Of a stretch of 57,440 bases of DNA, positions 25,201-34,202 are shown one piece after another. Position numbers and translations under genes: made by a program. Each line of letters starts with the position of its first letter. Position 1 is the stretch's first letter. Source of the DNA: Amycolatopsis echigonensis (GTDB lineage Bacteria > Actinomycetota > Actinomycetes > Mycobacteriales > Pseudonocardiaceae); the NCBI RefSeq assembly GCF_014174495.1, contig NZ_JACJHR010000058.1, positions 1 through 57,440 on the forward strand, written 5' to 3'. The notes below the pieces were generated by a model. That model did not search any database, was not told where the DNA came from, and saw only the letters and a list, made by a program, of their open reading frames with translations.

Positions 25201-26463
25201 TCACCGCAGCGGGTCGAACGGCCGCAGCGCTTCGGGCTGCCTGCCGGTGACGATCTGCTCGGCGAGCAGCTTCCCGGTGATCGCGCCGTGGGACAGGCCC
25301 CACATGCCGTGCCCGCCCGCGACGTACATCCCCGGCGCGCCGGTCTGGCCGATCACCGGCCGCCCGTCGGCGCTGACCGGGCGCGAACCGACCCAGGCGT
25401 CGGTGCGCTGGTCCCAGCGCAGGCCCTTGAGCAGCGGCCGGGCCGAGGCGACGATCGCGTCGACGCGCGCCGGGTACAGCGGGTCGTCCGGCTTGCGGAA
25501 CTCCATCGTCCCGGCCACCCGCAGCCCGCCTTGGTACGGCGTGCACGCGACCCGGATGTCCGGCAGGTACATCGGGCCCGGCACCGGCTCGTCGGTCGGC
25601 ACGGTGAAGGAGTACCCGCGGCCGGCGCGCACCGGGACGCGTACGCCCCACTTCTGCGCCAGTTCGCCCAGCCACGCGCCGGTGGCGAGCACGACGGCGT
25701 TGGCGTTGACGGTCTGCCCGTTCGCCGACAGCACGGTGTAGGCGTACTCGTGCCGGCGGATCGCGGCGACCTCGAACCGATGCCGGATCGTGCCACCGCG
25801 GCTGACCACCGCGCGGGCCAGCGATTCGACGAACCGGCCCGGGTCGACATAGCGCTGGCCGTCGATCCGGAGGCCGGCCCCGATCCGGTCGGTGACCTGC
25901 GGGAAATGCTCCCGCAGTTCCGGTCCGGCGAGCTGGGTCCAGGACACCTTCTGGCCGGCGTCGCCGAGCCGGTCCAGCTCCTTGACCAGCGTTTGCGCTT
26001 TCGCGGAGGTCTCGAAGAGGGCGGTGATGGGCGCGTCGACGGTCGGTGCTTCCACGCCGTTCGCGGTCAGGATGTCAAACGCTTCAAGGCATTCCTCGTT
26101 GAACGGCAGGTTCGCGCGCACTGCCCGGGTCCAGGACCGGTGCGTGCAGTTCGCCGCGAAACGGGCCAGGAACTGCCACAGCCGCGGGTCCGGGCTGGCC
26201 GGGACGTGCAGCGGTGCCTGCCGGTCGAGCAGGGTGCGCAGGCCGTAGCGGAGGACGGCGGGTTCGTTGAGCGGAATCGACAACCCGGGCGAAAGCCAAC
26301 CGGCATTGCCCCACGACGAGCCCGCCGCGATGCCCTCGCGGTCGACGACCGTCACCCGCACACCGCGTTCCTGCAGGAACCAGGCAGTCGACAAGCCGAC
26401 GATGCCCGCGCCGACCACGATCGCCGAACGCGGTCCGCCGTCCAACCGGTCGAGATCGCCCAT
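25201..26463 (-). CDS. FAD-dependent D-amino acid dehydrogenase (DadA-like)
   Basis: A 420-aa DAO-superfamily flavoenzyme. The N-terminal Rossmann motif is VVGAGIVGLSTAWFLQERG, followed by GSSWGNAGWLSPG typical of DadA, and the C-terminal FAD loop is AGGHGMWGLSHGAITG. It likely deaminates D-amino acids, passing electrons to the respiratory chain. ATG at 26463 has GGAGGAACAC directly upstream. The PucR regulator gene is 118 bp upstream on the same strand, so expression may be substrate-controlled. Confidence 0.88.
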   Translation of the reverse strand: MGDLDRLDGGPRSAIVVGAGIVGLSTAWFLQERGVRVTVVDREGIAAGSSWGNAGWLSPGLSIPLNEPAVLRYGLRTLLDRQAPLHVPASPDPRLWQFLARFAANCTHRSWTRAVRANLPFNEECLEAFDILTANGVEAPTVDAPITALFETSAKAQTLVKELDRLGDAGQKVSWTQLAGPELREHFPQVTDRIGAGLRIDGQRYVDPGRFVESLARAVVSRGGTIRHRFEVAAIRRHEYAYTVLSANGQTVNANAVVLATGAWLGELAQKWGVRVPVRAGRGYSFTVPTDEPVPGPMYLPDIRVACTPYQGGLRVAGTMEFRKPDDPLYPARVDAIVASARPLLKGLRWDQRTDAWVGSRPVSADGRPVIGQTGAPGMYVAGGHGMWGLSHGAITGKLLAEQIVTGRQPEALRPFDPLR

Positions 26464-26581
26464 GTGTTCCTCCGCCGAAGCCGTGCCGCTGGTGGTGCTG
26501 CTGCGGCCAGGATGACCCGGATCCGGCGGCCGGTCTTTGTCGAGTTCGGCCAAACGGGGCAGGCCGGTTTGTCCGGATCGG

Positions 26582-28120
26582 TCAATCCTGCGGATCGGCG
26601 ACGGCCAGCTCGATGATCATCGCCAGCCGCTTCGCGGGCAGATCGAGCCGCAGCGGCGTCACGTCGGCCATCTTCCGCAGCCGGTAGCGGATGGTGTTGG
26701 GGTGCACGCCGAGCCGTTCGGCCGCTTCGGTGAGGTCGCCTTGGGTCTCGAGCCACGCGCGCAGGGTCGCGACGTAGCTGGTCGAGTGGGCCGCGTCATG
26801 CCTGGCCAGGTCCGCGATGGGACCGCGGGCCGGGGCTCGTCCCGCTGCCGCCGCCGCGCGCAGGCGGAGGATCAGGATGTCGTCCCAGGACTCGTCGTAC
26901 GCGACGGTCGCGCCGGGTTTCGGACGGACGTCGTGCAGCGCGAGGCACTCGTCGGATTCCCGCCTGCTGGCGGGCAAATCCGCGGTGGACGCGGGCGCGC
27001 CGATGCCGGCCGCGACCGTGACGTGCGCGGGCAACGCGTCGCGGATCCCGTCGATCCACGCGCGGGCGGTCTCGACGTCCTCGCCGGGCAGGACGGTGTA
27101 GACGGTGTTGCTGAACAACGTGCTCCGGCCCGGCCGCGACCAGCCGAACCCGGTGGTCGCGCGCTCGAACGCGAGCAACAGCGCGGCGTGCCGTTCGTCG
27201 GCGATGTGCGCCTGGAGCGCGACCACGCGGAACCGCCCGGGCGGCAAGCCCAGCCTGCTCAGCACGGCCGCCGCGTCCGGAGTGCCTTCCAGCAGCCGGA
27301 TCACCAGGTCCGACTCGACCTGCCGTTCGAGGTCAGCACTCGCCCGTGACCGCAGCAAATGCAGCCCGACCGTGCGGGAACTGTCGTGCAGGACAGTGCG
27401 CCGGACGTCCGACAGCGGCTCCTCGCATTCGACCCAGATCGACCCGAGCGTCTCGCGCCCGGCCCGGACCGCGACGACCATGCGTCCGGTGAGCCCGTGC
27501 TCGGGATCGGGTTCGACGAACAACGGCTCGTCCGAAACGGCGAGATGCGCGAACACTCCGCGGCGCTCGAACAGGTCGCGCACCTGGTCCGGCACTCGCC
27601 GCCCGAGGATCGTCTCCAGCCGCACCCGGTCCGCGCCCTGCTGACGGCTGGAGTACGCGAGCACCCGAGACAGCTGGTCCTCGATGGTGACCGCGCTGCC
27701 GAGTGCGTCGGCGAGGCTGTCGGCCAGCGCGAACAGGTCAGTCGGGCCGCGGCCGGATTCCGTCTCGCGCCCTTCGAGCACCAGGCCGTAAACCACACCC
27801 GCGAGCTGGCCCCACGACACTTCCGGGTCGACGAGCAGCACCGCGACCGGGCCGTTCTCCGCTTGCGCGACCTCCTCCGGCCCCGGCGGCGTTGCTCCCC
27901 GCACCAACACGACCGACGCCCGCGCCGAGGTGGCCCGTTCGATGGCTTCCAGCATCGATTCGACGCCCACCGCCAGGTAAACGTCGCCGCGCAGCCCGCG
28001 CGGATCGGCGGGGTCGTCCATCACCACGTCCCGCAACGCCGCCTCGCGCGCGACGGGACAGCAGCACAACCGCGCGCCGTACCCGCCGAGGACGTTGACG
28101 AGCCGATCCAGCGTGACCAT
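26582..28120 (-). CDS. PucR family transcriptional regulator
   Basis: A 512-aa protein with an N-terminal sensory part, a GAF-like central region (GSAVTIEDQLSRVLAYSS) and the C-terminal PucR helix-turn-helix (LRAWLETQGDLTEAAERLGV, then HPNTIRYRLRKM). Members activate purine, amino-acid or polyamine catabolic genes. ATG at 28120 is used; an earlier in-frame start would add residues without family similarity. It is upstream of the D-amino acid dehydrogenase gene, its most likely target. Confidence 0.9.
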   Translation of the reverse strand: MVTLDRLVNVLGGYGARLCCCPVAREAALRDVVMDDPADPRGLRGDVYLAVGVESMLEAIERATSARASVVLVRGATPPGPEEVAQAENGPVAVLLVDPEVSWGQLAGVVYGLVLEGRETESGRGPTDLFALADSLADALGSAVTIEDQLSRVLAYSSRQQGADRVRLETILGRRVPDQVRDLFERRGVFAHLAVSDEPLFVEPDPEHGLTGRMVVAVRAGRETLGSIWVECEEPLSDVRRTVLHDSSRTVGLHLLRSRASADLERQVESDLVIRLLEGTPDAAAVLSRLGLPPGRFRVVALQAHIADERHAALLLAFERATTGFGWSRPGRSTLFSNTVYTVLPGEDVETARAWIDGIRDALPAHVTVAAGIGAPASTADLPASRRESDECLALHDVRPKPGATVAYDESWDDILILRLRAAAAAGRAPARGPIADLARHDAAHSTSYVATLRAWLETQGDLTEAAERLGVHPNTIRYRLRKMADVTPLRLDLPAKRLAMIIELAVADPQD

Positions 28121-28169
28121 GCCCTGTTCATACCTGACGCGGCGCGCCCGGAGTCGTATCGTGCAGGTC

Positions 28170-28577
28170 ATGCGGGCGCGGGTCGAGGACGTGCACGAGC
28201 TGGCGCTGGGGATGCCCCACGTCACGGTGGTGCGCGGCTCGCAGGAGAACCCCGTCTACCAGGTCGGCGGCAAATCGTTCGTGTTCTTCCGGACACCGCG
28301 GCCGGACGCCTTCGACCCGGAAACCGGCGAACGGTATCCGGACGTGATCGTGTTCTGGGTGCCGTCCGAATCGGACAAGCAGGCGCTGGTCCAGGACCCG
28401 GACAGCCCGTTTTTCACCACCCCGCACTTCAACGGCCACCTGTCGGTGCTGGTCCGCGCCTCCCGCCTCGGCGAACTGACGCGGCAGGAGCTGGCCGAGG
28501 TCGTCGAGGACGCCTGGCTGTCCCGTGCGTCACCGCGCCGTCGCGAGGCGTGGCTGGCGGGGAACCGGTCTCGGTAA
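28170..28577 (+). CDS. MmcQ/YjbR family DNA-binding protein
   Basis: A 135-aa protein of the MmcQ/YjbR fold: RARVEDVHELALGMPHVTVV at the start, KSFVFFRTPRPDAF in the strand region and the C-terminal helix VEDAWLSRASPRRR. ATG at 28170 is the first start that fits the family; the other strand's PucR gene starts 49 bp away, so the two are divergent. Role unknown, possibly nucleic-acid binding. Confidence 0.82.
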   Translation: MRARVEDVHELALGMPHVTVVRGSQENPVYQVGGKSFVFFRTPRPDAFDPETGERYPDVIVFWVPSESDKQALVQDPDSPFFTTPHFNGHLSVLVRASRLGELTRQELAEVVEDAWLSRASPRRREAWLAGNRSR

Positions 28578-28630
28578 GCGATCAGGAATCAAGAAGCATC
28601 CGGGCTGGCGCCCGACTTAGCGTTTACGGC

Positions 28631-29245
28631 ATGACTTCCTTCGACTTCGTCACCCTGGACGTTCCCGATGTCGCCGCCGCCGAACGCTTCTACACCGCCG
28701 CGTTCGGTCTGGGCGACCGTCTCCGCTTCCGGCAGGCCACCGCGCCGAGCACCGGCTTCCGCGGATTTACCTTGTCGCTCACCGTTTCCCAGCCGGCCAA
28801 CGCCGTCGCTTACCTGGACGCCGCTCTCGCCGCGGGCGCTACTTCCCTGAAACCGGCCGCTAAGTCGTTCTGGGGTTTCGGCGGAGTGGTGCAGGCCCCG
28901 GACGGCGCGATCTGGAAGGTCGCGACGTCCACGAAGAAGGACTCCGGCGCGGGGGTCCGGGAATACGACCAGATGGTGTTGCTGCTGGGCGCGTCGGATG
29001 TGGCGGCGACCAAACAGTTCTACGTCTCGCACGGGCTCGCGGTCGGCAAGAGCTACGGGCGCAAGTATGTGGAATTCGAGACCAGCCCGATCAAGCTGGC
29101 CCTTTACGGCCGGAAGGCGCTGGCGAAGGACGCCGGGGTGCCGGAGGCGGGTTCGGGCTCGCATCTCCTGACCATCGGCGGGAACGCCGGACGGATCACG
29201 GACCCGGACGGATTCGCTTGGGAGACTTCGGTTCTGGCCTCGTGA
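28631..29245 (+). CDS. VOC family protein, two-module
   Basis: A 204-aa protein with two VOC modules: TLDVPDVAAAERFYTAAFGL in the first and LLLGASDVAATKQFYVSHGL in the second, ending GRITDPDGFAWETSV. Such proteins are glyoxalase-like and often bind or modify small toxic compounds. It follows the YjbR gene by 53 bp and ends inside a palindromic terminator. Confidence 0.85.
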   Translation: MTSFDFVTLDVPDVAAAERFYTAAFGLGDRLRFRQATAPSTGFRGFTLSLTVSQPANAVAYLDAALAAGATSLKPAAKSFWGFGGVVQAPDGAIWKVATSTKKDSGAGVREYDQMVLLLGASDVAATKQFYVSHGLAVGKSYGRKYVEFETSPIKLALYGRKALAKDAGVPEAGSGSHLLTIGGNAGRITDPDGFAWETSVLAS

Positions 29246-29280
29246 GTGTTTGTCCCGGTTAGAACCGGGACAAACTCACT
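29242..29280. terminator. bidirectional terminator, GTGAGTGTT family
   Basis: GTTTGTCCCGGTT (29248-29260) and AACCGGGACAAAC (29263-29275) form a 13-bp perfect stem with a 2-nt loop; the outer GTGA and TCAC also pair after a 2-nt bulge. The left end overlaps the VOC stop codon and the right end lies 16 bp from the SnoaL-like stop codon. It shares its flanks with the palindrome at 52932-52978. Confidence 0.8.
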
Positions 29281-29296
29281 AGAAGGTAACCGGCGT

Positions 29297-29701
29297 TCAA
29301 CGAGCCCCGTCCTCCGGGCAATAGCCGGAACACAGCAGCACCATCCGCGAAAACCGCCCGTCCGCGTCATCGTCTACATACGCCTGTTGTTCCACCGCGA
29401 ACCAGCCGTCGCCGAGCCGTTCCGCGCGCACTCGCGCTCGCCAGCGCAGGTGCAGGCGCGGGCCGACCCGGTCCACCTCGCCCTCGGCGAGTTCGAAATC
29501 GTCGACCTCGCCGAACCAGTGGGTGAACGCGGCGGTGATCTCGGCCGGTCCGTGGAACTCGCGCAATCCCGGCGGCAACAAGGCCGTCAGCTCCACCGCA
29601 CTGTCCATTGCGGACGACATCCGCGCGAAATCCTGCCTGCTCAATGCTTCGATGAAGGCGCCCGCCCGGGAGATGCGGGAGGCCTGGAGTTGTGTGGTCA
29701 T
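29297..29701 (-). CDS. SnoaL-like/NTF2-fold protein
   Basis: A 134-aa protein with the NTF2-like cone fold: helix AGAFIEALSRQDFARMSSAM, then strands with GPAEITAAFTHWFGEVDDFE, typical of SnoaL-like polyketide cyclase or isomerase homologues. Nothing in the sequence fixes catalysis or ligand. The gene is convergent with the VOC gene and divergent in direction from none; the HD-LuxR gene follows on the same strand upstream. Confidence 0.75.
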   Translation of the reverse strand: MTTQLQASRISRAGAFIEALSRQDFARMSSAMDSAVELTALLPPGLREFHGPAEITAAFTHWFGEVDDFELAEGEVDRVGPRLHLRWRARVRAERLGDGWFAVEQQAYVDDDADGRFSRMVLLCSGYCPEDGAR

Positions 29702-29755
29702 GCCTCAGGTTTACGGCTCGACCCAAGCCGCCGGATCGGGTAACTGCCCGATCTT

Positions 29756-31291
29756 TCACCCGGTCAGACCGCGGTGCATCGCGACGAGCGCGGCCTGCGT
29801 CCGGGTCGTCACGCCGAGTTTCGCGTAGATGTGTTCCAGATGCGTCGAAACCGTCTTTCGGGAAACAGTGAGCGCGGCGGCGATCTCCGGATTCGACAGC
29901 CCGCGAGCCAGGTGCAGCAGGACCTCGGTCTCCCGGGCGGTCAACCCGGCCGGCGTGCGGCGGACTCGTTGCCCCGCCGCAACCAGAACCGCGCTCACCG
30001 CATCGGCATCGAGGCGTCCGGAGTGGGCTTCGGACGTGAGCAGCCGCGCGGCCGCGTCGGAAGCGAGCGCGGCGCGGTGCGGGCGCGGTTCGCCGAGCGC
30101 GTGGTAGACGTCGGCGGCGGCGAGGACCCGCGACGTCATCGGCAGGGCGTCGCCGGAAAGTCCGTGCGGGTAGCCGGAACCGTCGAGTCGTTCGTGGTGC
30201 TGGGCCGCGCAGCGGGCGACCGCGGCGAGGCCGGGCATTCCGGCGAGCATCCGTTCGGTCAGGTACGGATGCGTGCGGGCACGTTCGGCCTGCGCGAGCG
30301 TCCACGGCTGGGTCGCGTTCCAGATCGCGCTCGGAACCCCGATCATCCCGATGTCGTGCACCCAGCCCGCGCGGCGGACCAGCCGGACGTCCGGCGCGGG
30401 GAGGCCGAGCCGGGTCGCGCCGTCCGCGGCCAGCGAAGCGACTCCGCGGGAATGCCCGAGCCGCGGCGGCGATTTGAGGTCGGCGAAGTCGGCGAACGCC
30501 TGCAGGGCGCGGTCGAGCTCGTCCTCAGCCAACGCCGCGCCGAGCCGCGGGTCCAGGGCGATCACCTCGTCCCATGCCCTGATCCGGTCCAGCCCGGCCA
30601 AGATGTCGCCGCGGTGGTTCAGGAAGCAGTCGACCAGCGCCGGGTCGAATTGGGTGCCCCGGCGTTCCCGGGCGACGGCGACCGCGCCGTCGACGCCCGC
30701 GGTGTCGTGGAAAGCCTCGACGTTGTCGGCGAGCTGGACCAGCCGGATCGCCAGGTCGAGGTCCGCGCCGCCGGCGTCACCGGGGACCCCGCGGCCGTCC
30801 CAGCGTTCGAAGGACTGCAGCAACGGACGGCATACGTCCTCGCCGAGGTCGAGCCGTCCGGCCAGTTCGCTCGCGCTTTGGCAGTGCGCCTGCATGATCT
30901 GCTGCACCGACCGGCCGGCTGTGGCGAGAAACCGGCCGACGAGCGCGGCGCGGCGGAGTCGCGGACCGCCCCGGCCGAGATGCCGCAAGACGAACATCGC
31001 CATCGCGACCCCGGCGAGGTCGCCGTCGTGACTGTCGGCATACAGCTCGGTCTCGTCGCCGAACAGGGCGGCCAGTTCGCTGGTGTCGGCGGCGCAGCCC
31101 ACCCAGGTCAGCAACGACGTGTAGTAAGCCGCCGCGCGCACGCTGTCGTCGGCACCCGCCGCGTCGGCCAGTCGCAGGGCGATGACGGTCTGCCGCAGCA
31201 CGCGCTCCATCGGGCGGCCCATGCCGAGATCGGCCACCAGAGACAGCGTGGCGACCAATTCGGACAACCGCACCGGCGCGGCTCTGCTCAC
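29756..31291 (-). CDS. HD-GYP-like phosphohydrolase fused to a LuxR HTH
   Basis: A 511-aa regulator. The central to C-terminal part carries an HD domain (GWVHDIGMIGVPSAIWN, then QHHERLDGSGYPHGL, a GYP-like motif) and the last 65 residues are a LuxR/GerE helix-turn-helix (LTARETEVLLHLARGLSNPE, with VSRKTVSTHLEHIYAKLGV). An earlier region also resembles a degenerate HD domain (FERWDGRGVPGDAGG). It could couple nucleotide turnover to transcription. GTG at 31291 is chosen because the conserved text begins there; no clear ribosome site precedes it. Divergent from the molybdoenzyme gene by 82 bp. Confidence 0.82.
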   Translation of the reverse strand: MSRAAPVRLSELVATLSLVADLGMGRPMERVLRQTVIALRLADAAGADDSVRAAAYYTSLLTWVGCAADTSELAALFGDETELYADSHDGDLAGVAMAMFVLRHLGRGGPRLRRAALVGRFLATAGRSVQQIMQAHCQSASELAGRLDLGEDVCRPLLQSFERWDGRGVPGDAGGADLDLAIRLVQLADNVEAFHDTAGVDGAVAVARERRGTQFDPALVDCFLNHRGDILAGLDRIRAWDEVIALDPRLGAALAEDELDRALQAFADFADLKSPPRLGHSRGVASLAADGATRLGLPAPDVRLVRRAGWVHDIGMIGVPSAIWNATQPWTLAQAERARTHPYLTERMLAGMPGLAAVARCAAQHHERLDGSGYPHGLSGDALPMTSRVLAAADVYHALGEPRPHRAALASDAAARLLTSEAHSGRLDADAVSAVLVAAGQRVRRTPAGLTARETEVLLHLARGLSNPEIAAALTVSRKTVSTHLEHIYAKLGVTTRTQAALVAMHRGLTG

Positions 31292-31373
31292 GCCGGGAAG
31301 GTCGCCGTTGAAATTCCGGTTGTTACGCCGGACCGCACAGTCCCGACTTCCAGGCAGAGTCCGGAGGTGCGCG

Positions 31374-33545
31374 ATGGCGACCGAAGTGCCGACGTTCTGC
31401 CCGCTGTGCGTGTCGAAGTGCGGGGCCACCGCGACGGTCGAGGACGGGCGGCTGCTCGCGCTCGGTCCGCTGCCCGGCCATCCGACCGGTGCCGCGATCT
31501 GTGTCAAAGGCAAGGCCGCGCCGGAGATCGTCGCGCATCGGGACCGGTTGCTCCATCCCCTTCGCCGCACCGCTCCGAAAGGCGCGGCCGACCCGGGCTG
31601 GGAGCGCATCAGCTGGGACGAGGCAGTGGCGACGATCGCGTCCCGGCTGACGACGATCGCGGAGGAATCGGGGCCGGAAGCGGTGGTGTTCGGCACCGCC
31701 TCGCCGTCGACGTCGGCGATGTCGGACACCATCGAATGGCTGACCCGGCTCCGGCGCGCCTTCGGCAGTCCCAACTTCGCCGTCTACATGGAACTCTGCG
31801 GCTGGGGCCGGCACCTCGGCACGCTCTACACCTGGGGCGAGCCGGTCCCCGGCGCGTACCTGCCCGATCTCGAGAACGCGCAGTGCATCCTCTACTGGGG
31901 CTACAACCCGTCGGTCTCCCGGCTCGCACACGCCACCGCGACCACCGCCGCGCTGCGCCGCGGAGCCAAGCTCGTCGTGGTCGATCCCCGGCGCGCCGGG
32001 CTGGCGAGCAAGGCCGACCAGTGGCTGCGCGTCCGCCCGGGCACGGACGCGGCGCTGGCGTTGTCGCTCACGCACGTGATGATCGACAACGGTTGGTACG
32101 ACAAGGAGTTCGTCGAACGGTGGACCAACGCGTCTCAACCGGTCGGCGAGTCCCGGCGGGTGTGGGACCTGATTGCCGAGGAGTGCGCGAAGTACCCGCC
32201 CGAGACCGCTGAGGAAATCACCGGCGTGCCCGCGGACCAGATCGTCGCCACGGCTCGACTGCTGTGGGAGCAGCGTCCGGTCGCGTTCTACACCTGGAGC
32301 GGGCTGGAGCAGCACAGCAACGCGACCCAGACCGTCCGCGCGATCGGCCAGCTCTACGCGCTCACCGGATGCATCGACGCACCCGGCGGGAACGTGCTGT
32401 TCACGCCGGTGCCGACCAACCCGGTCGACGGCCGGGAGCTGCTGGCGCCCGAACAGCGCGCCAAGACCATCGGGGTGCAGGAGCGTCCGCTCGGTCCGGC
32501 GAGGTTCGAGTTCGTCACTGGCGAGGATTTCTACCGCGCGGCGCTGGACGGCGTGCCCTACCGGGCCCGGGCGCTGGTCAACTTCGGCGGCAACCTGGTC
32601 ATGGCGCACGGCGAAAGCGCACGAGGCCGCGACGCTCTCCGCGCACTGGATTTCTTTGTCCACACGGATTTGTTCCTGAACCCGACGGCGGAGCAGGCGG
32701 ACCTCGTGCTGCCCGCGGCAAGCGCGTGGGAAGCCGAAGCGCTGCGGATCGGTTTCGAGACGAGCCAGGCCGCGCAGTCGACTGTCCAACTGCGACAGCC
32801 GTTGGTCGCCGCACGCGGCGAGGCCCGGTCGGATCTGCGGATCGTCTTCGATCTCGCCGTCGCGCTCGGCCTGGGCCATCAGTTCTTCAATGGAGACATC
32901 GAGTCGGCCTGGCTCCATCAACTCGCGCCGAGCGGTATCACGCTCGACCAGCTGCGCGCCGCACCGGGAGGAATCCGGCTGCCGCTGGAAACGGTGTACC
33001 GCAAATACGAACAACGCGGCTTCCGGACGCCGTCCGGCCTGGTCGAGTTGTACTCGCAACCGTTGCTGGAACACGGATATCCGCCGCTGCCGACCTTCAC
33101 CGAACCGTCGATCAGCCCGCTGTCCCGACCGGATCTGGCGACGCGGTACCCGTTGATCCTCACCTGCGCGAAGTCGCTGTTCTTCTGCGAAACCCAGCAT
33201 CGGGAAATCACCAGCCTGCGCAAATCCGCGCCCGAACCCGCCGTCGAACTGCATCCCGAAGCCGCCGCGGCCCGAGGAATCGGCGCCGGGGATTGGGTGC
33301 GGCTGGAGATGCCGTTGGGGAGCGTCCGCGCCAAGGCGAAGTTCAACGTCAACCTGCGGCCGAACGTCGTATGCGGACAGCATGGCTGGTGGCAGCCCGC
33401 CGGTGAACTCGGCCTGCCTGGCTATCCGCCGTTCGGCGACGGCAGCGCGAACCTCAACCTCGTGCTGGGCCAAGGCCCGAGCGATCCGGTCAGCGGCAGC
33501 TCGCCGTTGCGCGCTTCCCTCTGCGAGATCGCCAAAGACGGCTAG
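31374..33545 (+). CDS. molybdopterin oxidoreductase (DMSO-reductase superfamily)
   Basis: A 723-aa protein with an N-terminal 4Fe-4S motif (FCPLCVSKCGA plus AICVKGKA, giving Cys-x2-Cys-x3-Cys and a fourth Cys about 27 residues on), the molybdopterin-binding fold (YWGYNPSVSRLAHA, VVVDPRRAG) and a C-terminal dinucleotide-binding domain (VRLEMPLGSVRAKAKFNVNL). A Cys in ELCGWGRHLGTLY could be the Mo ligand. No twin-arginine signal, so it appears cytoplasmic. ATG at 31374 has CCGGAGG upstream. Substrate unknown; divergent from the HD-LuxR regulator. Confidence 0.88.
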   Translation: MATEVPTFCPLCVSKCGATATVEDGRLLALGPLPGHPTGAAICVKGKAAPEIVAHRDRLLHPLRRTAPKGAADPGWERISWDEAVATIASRLTTIAEESGPEAVVFGTASPSTSAMSDTIEWLTRLRRAFGSPNFAVYMELCGWGRHLGTLYTWGEPVPGAYLPDLENAQCILYWGYNPSVSRLAHATATTAALRRGAKLVVVDPRRAGLASKADQWLRVRPGTDAALALSLTHVMIDNGWYDKEFVERWTNASQPVGESRRVWDLIAEECAKYPPETAEEITGVPADQIVATARLLWEQRPVAFYTWSGLEQHSNATQTVRAIGQLYALTGCIDAPGGNVLFTPVPTNPVDGRELLAPEQRAKTIGVQERPLGPARFEFVTGEDFYRAALDGVPYRARALVNFGGNLVMAHGESARGRDALRALDFFVHTDLFLNPTAEQADLVLPAASAWEAEALRIGFETSQAAQSTVQLRQPLVAARGEARSDLRIVFDLAVALGLGHQFFNGDIESAWLHQLAPSGITLDQLRAAPGGIRLPLETVYRKYEQRGFRTPSGLVELYSQPLLEHGYPPLPTFTEPSISPLSRPDLATRYPLILTCAKSLFFCETQHREITSLRKSAPEPAVELHPEAAAARGIGAGDWVRLEMPLGSVRAKAKFNVNLRPNVVCGQHGWWQPAGELGLPGYPPFGDGSANLNLVLGQGPSDPVSGSSPLRASLCEIAKDG

Positions 33546-34117
33546 TTCCGCGTCTGCGAAAGGGCATTCAGGCTGACGTCGACGATCGCGCGGAGCTGTT
33601 TCGGACTCGTCCCCGCCCGGCTCATCACGGCCAGCGACTGATTGACCGCCGCGAGATGAACGGCGAAGTCGTCGGCCTCGGCCACCTTCGCGGCGCGCAA
33701 GGCGGTCCGCAGCCGCGCACGCTGAAGGCCCAGAGCTTCGGTCGCGCGCGCCGCGATGTCCGGGCTCAGCACCGGTATCGCCATCGCGGTCTGGGCGACT
33801 AAGCAGCCATCCGGCACGCCGGGGTCGGCGATGCGGTTCAGGGTGACTTCGAAGAACTCCCGGATCGCCCGCAGCGGGTCCTCCGCCGCCTTCGACAGGG
33901 CTTGCTCGTACCTCTCTCCGTAGCGGGTGGCGTAGCGGTCCAGGCAGCGCAGGTACAGGGAATCCTTGTCGCCGAGCGAAGAGTAGATAGAGCTGCGGTT
34001 CAATCCGGTCGCCTTGGAGAGGTCGTCCAGCGAGGTGTCCGCGTACCCGGCTCGCCAGAATTGGACCATCGCCGCGTCGAGCACGACGTCCATGTCGAAC
34101 TGCTTCTTTCCGGCCAT
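33542..34117 (-). CDS. TetR/AcrR family regulator of the epoxide-hydrolase gene
   Basis: A 191-aa protein with a TetR helix-turn-helix (residues about 10-55: YADTSLDDLSKATGLNRSSI) and a C-terminal helical domain with DGCLVAQTAMAIPVLSPD, the TetR_C type seen next to small oxidoreductases. ATG at 34117. Its stop overlaps the molybdoenzyme stop by 3 nt. It is divergent from the alpha/beta hydrolase, with a 42-bp palindrome between them that is the predicted operator. Confidence 0.87.
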   Translation of the reverse strand: MAGKKQFDMDVVLDAAMVQFWRAGYADTSLDDLSKATGLNRSSIYSSLGDKDSLYLRCLDRYATRYGERYEQALSKAAEDPLRAIREFFEVTLNRIADPGVPDGCLVAQTAMAIPVLSPDIAARATEALGLQRARLRTALRAAKVAEADDFAVHLAAVNQSLAVMSRAGTSPKQLRAIVDVSLNALSQTRN

Positions 34118-34153
34118 CGCGTTCGCCTCTCGTGAGCCCTGCCGTCGTGACCA

Positions 34154-34195
34154 GCCTAACTCATCTTGAACTGATCGGTTCAAGATGAGTTAGGC
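34154..34195. promoter_or_regulatory. 42-bp palindromic operator between TetR and hydrolase genes
   Basis: Arms 34154-34171 and 34178-34195 are 18 bp and perfectly complementary; the 6-bp centre has one mismatched pair. The core ACTCATCTTGAAC and its mirror are unlike any other sequence in the window. The site ends 7 bp before the hydrolase ATG and lies 37 bp from the TetR ATG, so binding would block both genes. Confidence 0.8.
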
Positions 34196-34202
34196 TCGAG
34201 CC

